DNA of 64,000 bases. Origin: Burkholderia sp. WSM2230. Lineage in GTDB: Bacteria > Pseudomonadota > Gammaproteobacteria > Burkholderiales > Burkholderiaceae. Made by a program: the position numbers and the translations under genes. Numbering within the stretch: position 1 is the first letter of the stretch; the number at the start of each line of letters is the position of its first letter. Below are positions 58,102-64,000 of the stretch, in pieces. The notes below the pieces were generated by a model that saw only the letters and a list, made by a program, of their open reading frames with translations, made no database searches and was not told the origin of the DNA. The stretch covers positions 293,624 through 357,623 of the forward strand of contig NZ_AXAJ01000005.1 in the NCBI RefSeq assembly GCF_000472445.1, read 5' to 3'.

Positions 58102-58665
58102 ATGAACACCGAACCGAAAAAGTGGAACCCTTTCAAGTTTCTTCGCGGCTCAGGGCGCAAATCCGAGGCAGACAGTGCGCGCGAGGCGTCGCCGGGCGAG
58201 CAGTGGCGCGCCGCGTGGCCTGACATTTCCCGGCTTTTTGCGCGCGATCCGTGGCGCGCGGTCGAGGAGTTCTTTCACGATCCGTTCGCGGGCCGCGGCG
58301 CGCTGGAAAGATGGTTCGGCGATTTCAGTTCGTCGCGCTTTCAGCCGCGTATCGACGTGGTCGATGAAGGAAAAGTGTTGCGCGTGACGGTCGAACTGCC
58401 AGGGATGGAGCGCGAGGATCTGACGGTGAGCGTCGAGGACGGCGCGCTCGTGCTGCGCGGCGAGAAAAAGCAGGACGTGCACAGCGAGGAGGACGGCTGC
58501 TATCGGCTCGAACGTGCATACGGAACTTTCGTACGCACGATCCCGATGCCCGAGGAGGCCGACCCCGAACGCGCACTGGCCAAATTCGACAAAGGCGTGC
58601 TAACTTTGACGGTACCGAAGCAGGAGCGTCCGCGAGCCGCTAGCCGGACGATCGACATTGGCTAG
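58102..58665 (+). CDS. Hsp20 small heat-shock protein 3, with long N-terminal arm
   Basis: 187 aa, ATG at 58102 behind AAGGAGG, 11 nt after hsp20-2. The first 80 residues are a long arm (KKWNPFKFLRGSGRK; WPDISRLFARDPWRAVEEFF), then the alpha-crystallin domain: PRIDVVDEGKVLRVTVELPG, LTVSVEDGALVLRGEKKQD, YGTFVRTIPMPEEAD and FDKGVLTLTVPK. Longer than the other two; the arm probably sets substrate binding. Ends 71 nt before tRNA-Lys. Confidence 0.94.
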   Translation: MNTEPKKWNPFKFLRGSGRKSEADSAREASPGEQWRAAWPDISRLFARDPWRAVEEFFHDPFAGRGALERWFGDFSSSRFQPRIDVVDEGKVLRVTVELPGMEREDLTVSVEDGALVLRGEKKQDVHSEEDGCYRLERAYGTFVRTIPMPEEADPERALAKFDKGVLTLTVPKQERPRAASRTIDIG

Positions 58666-58736
58666 CAGGGGCGGCATTGCGGCCGTCATGGCTTCTATTG
58701 TCTGATAGACGCTCGGGCAACGGGCGCGCGGAGACC

Positions 58737-58812
58737 GGGTCGTTAGCTCAGCTGGTAGAGCAGCGGACTTTTAATCCGTTGGTCGGCGGTTCGAATCCGC
58801 CACGGCCTACCA
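58737..58812 (+). tRNA. tRNA-Lys (TTT)
   Basis: 76 nt, all arms fold: acceptor GGGTCGT/ACGGCCT, D-arm GCTC..GAGC, anticodon loop CTTTTAA with anticodon TTT, T-arm GGCGG-TTCGAAT-CCGCC, and an encoded CCA end. Confidence 0.97.
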
Positions 58813-58862
58813 AAGAATCGCTGCGTGGCCGCGCCCAACGCGCGGCTCGCAACGAGCACACC

Positions 58863-59597
58863 ATGAACATCGATCAAACTGTCATCTCCGCGTTCACGCC
58901 CACGGGCAAACTGCGTGCGTCGATCAATCTCGGTAACCCGATTCTCGCGAACAAAGACCCGCAAACGAGCGAGCCCTTCGGCGTTTCCGTCGACCTCGCG
59001 CGAGCGTTTGCGGCGAAGCTCGGCGTCGAACTAGAACTGGTGGTCTTCGACGCGGCGGGCAAATCCGTGCAGGCGGTGAGCGAGAACCGCGCCGACCTCG
59101 GCTTCTTTGCCGTCGATCCCTTGCGCGGTGAGACCATTGCGTTCACCGCGCCGTATGTGCTGATCGAGGGCTTCTATCTGGTGCGCGACGAGTCCGCTGT
59201 GCTCACGAACCAGGACGTCGATCAGCCGCACAACCGCGTCGCGGTCGGCAAGGGCAGCGCCTATGACCTCTTTCTCACGCGCGAGCTCAAAGCCGCGCAG
59301 ATCGTGCGCGCGCCCACGTCGCCGACCGTCGTGCAAACTTTCCTCGAACAGGGTCTGGAAGTTGCGGCCGGAGTCAGGCAGCAACTCGAAGCGGACGCAC
59401 GTACAACGCCCGGACTGCGCCTGCTTGACGAGCGCTTCATGGTCATTCAACAGGCCATGGGCACGCCGAAAAGCCGGGGCGAAGCGGCGGCTGCTGTGCT
59501 GCGCGGCTTTGTCGAAGAAATGAAGGCATCGGGATTCGTCGCCGATGCGCTTGAGCGGCACGGTATTGCGGGCGCGTCGGTGGCGCCCGCGGCCTGA
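58863..59597 (+). CDS. Amino-acid-type solute-binding domain protein without signal peptide
   Basis: 244 aa from the ATG at 58863. SBP family 3 fold: GKLRASINLGNPILA, EPFGVSVDLARAFAAKLGVE, DLGFFAVDPLRGETIAFTAPY, VAVGKGSAYDLFLTRELK. No signal peptide or anchor is visible; the ATG starts directly in the fold, so either it is cytoplasmic or export is unusual. No ABC permease genes are near. It may be an enzyme-like or sensing derivative (cyclohexadienyl dehydratase-type proteins share the fold). Confidence 0.8.
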   Translation: MNIDQTVISAFTPTGKLRASINLGNPILANKDPQTSEPFGVSVDLARAFAAKLGVELELVVFDAAGKSVQAVSENRADLGFFAVDPLRGETIAFTAPYVLIEGFYLVRDESAVLTNQDVDQPHNRVAVGKGSAYDLFLTRELKAAQIVRAPTSPTVVQTFLEQGLEVAAGVRQQLEADARTTPGLRLLDERFMVIQQAMGTPKSRGEAAAAVLRGFVEEMKASGFVADALERHGIAGASVAPAA

Positions 59598-60619
59598 TCG
59601 GCGGCGAGTGCACGCGGGCGTTGTGCGAAGATAAATACGCTGAAAGGAGACGCCAACCGCAGATAACGCACTCTGTCCACACTCTCAGGATTTGCACAAA
59701 ATAGGAGCAAAAAAGTATTAGTCGGTCTGGAGCGATTTACAGAGAAAGACTTAAAAAAACAATATGCATCAAATGCCGCCGTAAGAAACTCGCAATGAAA
59801 CCTTTTTGCGACGCTGATCGCGCCCTTCGCAACCGCTGCACACGTTATTGGTTTTTTTGCGTTTGCGGCCGGCTCACGGTGCTATGCATAACTCGAAGGC
59901 AGCTTCATGAACGAGGCTCCCAATTCCGGCAATCGCTTTAATTGTTAAATCTTGCAATACCTGAAAATAGTCGCAGGCTTTCCGTGGACAAATGAAAAGC
60001 CTTGTGAGAAAGTTCCCGGGAGCACAAAAATTTCCTTTTCTTACGCAATACCAAGTGCGAGGCAGTGCATCTAATGCGAGTAGGTCGACCTCGTCTCACA
60101 TAGTGCTCGTTCATTTGAATTAAACGGCGCCTGTTCGTGGCATAGGACATTCCGCCATTCAGCGCCGGCAAAACGAAATGATGCGACATCAGGGGCAGGC
60201 AACCATGAGTAACCGAGGCCGAAATAGTCCGGGCATATGCGCGGCAGAACAAAAAAACCAAGGCCGGCAGTTGCCGCGCCGCTGCTCAATTGCTGTCGCT
60301 GTGCCATGCCCTTTCGGGCCTTCGTAACGCGGCAATCCACCAATCGTCTCAGCGGTCAGCTCGTCGGAAAGCCGGATATCCGGTTGACGCTCTCTTTTCC
60401 TTTACGCATGCGAATTCATCGTGGGCGCAGCGTTGTTCGCTCGCACTGACGATTCGTCATTCATCAAGGCAATAAGCGACTTCCAGAGACTCCAACGCCA
60501 AAGCAACTCGCCGCTAAAAGACGTTTTAAGCGTAGTGAATAGGCATCCTAAGTAATGGGAGGCGTGCGCGCGCCCGTGCTTATGAAGTTCAGATTCCATT
60601 TATTCAGAGAGACAACCAC
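59598..60619. other. 1-kb AT-richer gene-free region before the adhesin gene
   Basis: About 1020 nt. Base composition is visibly lower in GC than the flanks, with A/T runs (near 59750 and 59850). Frames on both strands (such as 59938-60261 minus) have codon use and residues unlike real genes and no ribosome sites. It may hold a silenced promoter for the adhesin or mark an insertion edge. Confidence 0.4.
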
Positions 60620-63600
60620 ATGAACAGGGCATATCGGACCATCTGGAACAAGGCATTAGGCGCCTTCGTCGCGGCGTCGGAGTTGGACACGTCGCGCGGC
60701 AAGGGAAAGTCACGGGCAAGCTCGGCGATATGCGACGGACGGGGCGAGCCGCGCGACGAGGGCGGCACTTCACCACTGCACAGCTTTGCGCCGCGCATGC
60801 ACACCTTATTGTTGCTGTCGGCTTTGAGTATATGGGGTGGACAGGCCATGGCGCAGTCCGTGAGTTGCGCGTCGTCCCCGTACAACTTTTATAACGGCAC
60901 CGCCTCCTGTATGGGGTTTCAGTCCTCCGCGACGGCGGCCGGGGCCACGGCGCTAGGCGCCAGCGCAATTGCGTCGGTGGTGCAAGCTACGGCGGTGGGT
61001 TACCTGGCGACTGCGTCGAATCAATACACGGTAGCTCTTGGCTATCAAGCAACGGCTTCAGCCGCAGGCGGGGTGGCGCTCGGCTCGCAAACGGTCGCAA
61101 GCAACATCAATGCCGTCGCGATTGGCGTTGATGCCACCGCGAACGCAGCTGGCGCCAGCGCCCTGGGCACCTTCGCCAGTGCTACGGGCGGCAATTCAAC
61201 CGCAGTGGGGGTCAGTTCCACGGCCAGCGGCAACTATGCGCTCGCCGCAGGCTGGTCGGCCGTCGCCACCGGGCCAAACGCTATCGCAATCGGTAAAGGC
61301 GCTCAGTCCACAGAGGGGATCGCGACAGCAAGCACACTCGCAGTTGGCATGAACGCAACTGCTACGAGCGGCTCTGGCGCCAGTGTTGCCTTAGGCCAGG
61401 GAGCCACCGCTACCGCAGATGCAGGTTCGCCGATCGCCATCGGTGTCAACGCGCAGGCGGTCGGAACCTCGGGTACGGTACTTCCAAGTGGCGCTACGGC
61501 GACGACTTTCGAGGCACTCGCGATAGGCAACGGTGCGAACGCCGCAGGCATGCAGGGCGTGGCGCTCGGCAATGCGACCGCCGCCACCGGAACATGGAGT
61601 ACGGCCCTAGGCTCCAGAGCCAATGCATCGGGGGCGGAATCTACCGCGATCGGCCAATTGGCACAGGCAAGCGGCGTCAATGCCACCGCCCTGGGTGTGG
61701 GCGGTACAACCGCCGCTACGGCGGTACGAGCCACGGCCGATGGTGCGACCGCCATCGGTGGCAATGTGGGAGCTGGCGCTGCGGCCACCGGCACCAATAC
61801 TGTGGCCATCGGCGGCCAGTCGACTGCAAATCAGGCTAGTGCCATCGCCGTCGGCCTGCAGACGAACGCAACCGGCACCAACGCAATTGCCATCGGCGCT
61901 GCGTCCAGCGCGACGTCCGTCGATGCTGTCGGCCTCGGTTATAACGCCCTCGCCAACAACACAAATGCGGTTGCCATTGGTCTCAGTACCATCAGCAGCG
62001 GCGCCAATGCCGTCGCCTTGGGCAGTACATCGAAAGCGCTGGCGGCTTCCACCGTTGCCCTTGGCGACAGCAATACTGTGGCGGCGGCAGCCGGCACCGG
62101 CTCGATTGCCGGCGGCCACAGCTCTCAGGTACTCGGCGGGACCGGCGCTGTAGCGCTCGGTGAGGCGCAGACGGTCAGCGGCAACGGCGCCGTCGCCATC
62201 GGCGATCCGAATAGTGCAACGGGCAATGGCGCAATTGCAGTGGGCGCGAACAACACGGCAACCGGCAACGGCGCGGTCGCGCAAGGCAACGGCAACACCG
62301 CGAGCGGCCAGGGCGCGGTCGCGCTCGGCAACGCGAGCAACGCAACCGGCGCGAGTGCGCTCGCGCTCGGCGACTCGGCGGTGGCGAACCTCGGCGGCGC
62401 GATTGCGTTGGGCGCCGGCGCGTCGGCGACCAATGCAAATGCAGTGGCGCTCGGTTCGGGCAGCTCCACCGCTGCGGCCGTCGACACGGCCACCGTCACG
62501 GTTGGCGGCGTCACGCGTGCAGTGCAAGGCACAACGCCGGGCAGCACGGTGAGCATCGGCTCGGTGGGCAATGAGCGGACGCTCACGAATCTCGCCGCCG
62601 GCCGCGTGAGCGCGACCAGCACGGACGCGGTGAACGGCAGCGAACTGTACGCGACCAACCAGGCAGTCGACAGTCTGACGAGCGGCAGCGTAGGCCCGTT
62701 CGTGTCCAACACCTCTGTCACGTCGACGCAACCGGTGTCTTCCGGCGCCAATGCGGCGGCGGGCGGCTTTGGCGCTTCGGCGACGGGTGCGGCCTCGCTC
62801 GTGGTCGGCAATCAGGCCACGGACAACGGCGTGGCGAATTCGACCGTGCTCGGCCAGGGCGCGAGTATCGCGAGCGGCGTCACCGGTTCGAATGTGGCGC
62901 TGGGCCAGGGGGCGACGGTCACGTCGGCCGCCGTGCCCACTGCGAGCGGCACCATCAACGGCACTAGCGTGATCTACGCGGGCGGTGCGCCCGCTGGCGT
63001 GGTGAGCGTCGGCACAGCGGCTGCGCCGCGTCAGATGACCAACGTCGCGGCCGGGCGCGTGGATGCATCGAGCACAGACGCGGTCAACGGTTCGCAGCTT
63101 TTCGCGGCCGACACCGCCATCAACACGATAGGTGGCCAGGTGACGAACCTCGGCAACAGCATGGCGTCGAGCCTCGGCGGCAGCAGCACCTACAACAGCA
63201 CGACGGGGACGCTGACCACCGGCCTGAGCTACGGCGGCAACACCTATACGTCGGTGCAGAACCTGATCACTGCCATTACCGGCGGCGGCAGCGCGCCGGG
63301 CATCAAGTACTTCCACGCGAACTCGACGGCGACGGACAGCCAGGCGCTCGGCACAGACAGCGTCGCGATAGGCCCGAACGCGGTCGCCAACAATACGGGC
63401 GATGTCGCGCTCGGTTCGGGATCGCAGACCGGCACCGCCACGCCGACCGCGAGTACGACGATCAACGGGACGGTCTACAGCTTTGCTGGCACCAATCCGA
63501 CGAGCGTGGTGAGCGTAGGCGCAGCAGGCGCCGAGCGCCAGATCCAGAACGTGGCGGCGGGCAGCCTCAGCGCCAGCAGCACGGACGCCGTGAACGGCTC

Positions 63601-64000
63601 GCAGCTGTACCAGACCAACCAGGCGGTCGACAGTCTGGCAACGACCGTCGCCGCCGACAAGACGCACTACTACAGCGTCAACGACGGCGGCACGCAAGGC
63701 GGCAACTACAACAACGACGGCGCGACCGGTCTCAATGCGCTGGCGGCGGGTGTCGCGGCCACGGCGAGCGGGGCGAGCAGCTTTGCGGGCGGCAATGGCG
63801 CTGCCGCGCTGGCGGACAACGCGGTTGCGCTGGGTGCTCTGTCAAGTGCATCGGTGGCGGGCGGTGTCGCGATTGGTTCGGGGTCCGTATCGGATCGCGC
63901 GGTGCTCTCGGGCGTCGGCTCGATTGCCAACGGCACGCATTCGATTCCGTTCAACACGGCCGACCAGACATTGCTCGGCGCGGTGTCCTTCGGTAGCGCG
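60620..64000 (+). CDS. Trimeric autotransporter adhesin (YadA-like), 3' partial
   Basis: The frame runs 1127 codons to the window edge with no stop. ATG at 60620; the first residues MNRAYRTIWNKALGAFVAAS are the extended signal peptide region of type V autotransporters, followed about 40 residues later by a hydrophobic signal core (LLLLSALSIWGGQAMAQ). The mature part is a long YadA-type head of 14-residue left-handed repeats (NAVAIG, GAVALG, STALGSRANASG), then neck/stalk modules (NVAAGRVSATSTDAVNGSEL near 62590, again near 63045 and 63550). The membrane anchor is beyond the window. Surface adhesion to host or surfaces is the family role. Confidence 0.93.
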   Translation, partial: MNRAYRTIWNKALGAFVAASELDTSRGKGKSRASSAICDGRGEPRDEGGTSPLHSFAPRMHTLLLLSALSIWGGQAMAQSVSCASSPYNFYNGTASCMGFQSSATAAGATALGASAIASVVQATAVGYLATASNQYTVALGYQATASAAGGVALGSQTVASNINAVAIGVDATANAAGASALGTFASATGGNSTAVGVSSTASGNYALAAGWSAVATGPNAIAIGKGAQSTEGIATASTLAVGMNATATSGSGASVALGQGATATADAGSPIAIGVNAQAVGTSGTVLPSGATATTFEALAIGNGANAAGMQGVALGNATAATGTWSTALGSRANASGAESTAIGQLAQASGVNATALGVGGTTAATAVRATADGATAIGGNVGAGAAATGTNTVAIGGQSTANQASAIAVGLQTNATGTNAIAIGAASSATSVDAVGLGYNALANNTNAVAIGLSTISSGANAVALGSTSKALAASTVALGDSNTVAAAAGTGSIAGGHSSQVLGGTGAVALGEAQTVSGNGAVAIGDPNSATGNGAIAVGANNTATGNGAVAQGNGNTASGQGAVALGNASNATGASALALGDSAVANLGGAIALGAGASATNANAVALGSGSSTAAAVDTATVTVGGVTRAVQGTTPGSTVSIGSVGNERTLTNLAAGRVSATSTDAVNGSELYATNQAVDSLTSGSVGPFVSNTSVTSTQPVSSGANAAAGGFGASATGAASLVVGNQATDNGVANSTVLGQGASIASGVTGSNVALGQGATVTSAAVPTASGTINGTSVIYAGGAPAGVVSVGTAAAPRQMTNVAAGRVDASSTDAVNGSQLFAADTAINTIGGQVTNLGNSMASSLGGSSTYNSTTGTLTTGLSYGGNTYTSVQNLITAITGGGSAPGIKYFHANSTATDSQALGTDSVAIGPNAVANNTGDVALGSGSQTGTATPTASTTINGTVYSFAGTNPTSVVSVGAAGAERQIQNVAAGSLSASSTDAVNGSQLYQTNQAVDSLATTVAADKTHYYSVNDGGTQGGNYNNDGATGLNALAAGVAATASGASSFAGGNGAAALADNAVALGALSSASVAGGVAIGSGSVSDRAVLSGVGSIANGTHSIPFNTADQTLLGAVSFGSA

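Noticed and set aside
59938..60261. Minus-strand 107-codon frame in the AT-richer gap
   Set aside because: No ribosome site, no recognisable family, and residue composition unlike neighbouring proteins.
61607..63697. Long open frame (about 700 codons) antisense to the adhesin
   Set aside because: It is the mirror of the repetitive head domain; residues are Arg/Ala/Val-rich with no ribosome site, while the plus strand gives a clear YadA-like protein.

Overview
The window is about 64 kb of high-GC, densely coded chromosomal DNA from a beta-proteobacterium, most likely Burkholderiaceae of the Paraburkholderia type. The signs are a LysR (AmpR/PenR-like) regulator divergent from a class A beta-lactamase, a DUF4148 protein, a monomeric NADP isocitrate dehydrogenase, an extra groESL beside three Hsp20 genes, a gud-type glucarate locus, and a YadA-like adhesin with an extended signal peptide. 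This assignment comes from gene content only.

Region 1 (1-19336) is the most interesting part. It looks like a dedicated export system for double-glycine leader peptides. Two small Cys-free precursors (5471-5755 + and 17759-18046 -) carry leaders of exactly 26 residues that share a DLS...LDxKAMxAxRGG pattern. Between them lie a NodT/TolC-type outer-membrane lipoprotein, a twin-FHA membrane protein, an HlyD-type adaptor, a PpiC-type prolyl isomerase without a signal peptide, a two-cNMP-domain + C39 peptidase + ABC transporter fusion, and a sigma-54 activator with an intact GAFTGA motif. A PP2C phosphatase lies 5 nt behind peptide 2. A Ser/Thr kinase with a DUF4384-like C-terminus and a caspase-FGE fusion protein sit at the left edge, and an LRAT-like/97-aa pair at the right edge. 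Sigma-54 -24/-12 sequences with exact GG-N10-GC spacing lie in front of peptide 1, in front of peptide 2 and in front of the LRAT-like gene, while the exporter operon has a strong sigma-70 promoter. The inferred model is a constitutively made exporter under Thr-phosphorylation control (kinase/FHA/PP2C, as in some type VI systems), with cargo transcription switched by the locus-encoded sigma-54 activator.

Region 2 (19273-32500) holds LysR/beta-lactamase, a KaiC-like double ATPase with a stand-alone receiver, MarR divergent from a squalene/phytoene synthase, small exported proteins, a short transposase-like protein, an isoprenylcysteine-methyltransferase-like membrane protein, a lipoprotein with a 26-copy 9-bp repeat coding Gly-Thr-Ser, an iron-type alcohol dehydrogenase, and a TauD/SyrP-like dioxygenase behind a weak Fur-box-like sequence.

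Region 3 (32855-48872) holds icd, an alpha/beta hydrolase, a degenerate AtuA-like remnant, a D-glucarate catabolic operon (FadR-type regulator, MFS transporter, glucarate dehydratase, KDG dehydratase), a DHA2 drug exporter, a lipoprotein, a chemoreceptor, a secreted lipase-like hydrolase and ogt.

Region 4 (49164-64000) holds an LRR-kinase chimera, an orphan sugar-binding protein, a CorA-type transporter, a diguanylate cyclase, a heat-shock island (groESL lacking the GGM tail, divergent from three hsp20 genes, with sigma-32-like promoters on both sides), tRNA-Lys(TTT), an unusual signal-less solute-binding protein, a 1-kb AT-richer gap, and a trimeric autotransporter adhesin that runs off the right end.
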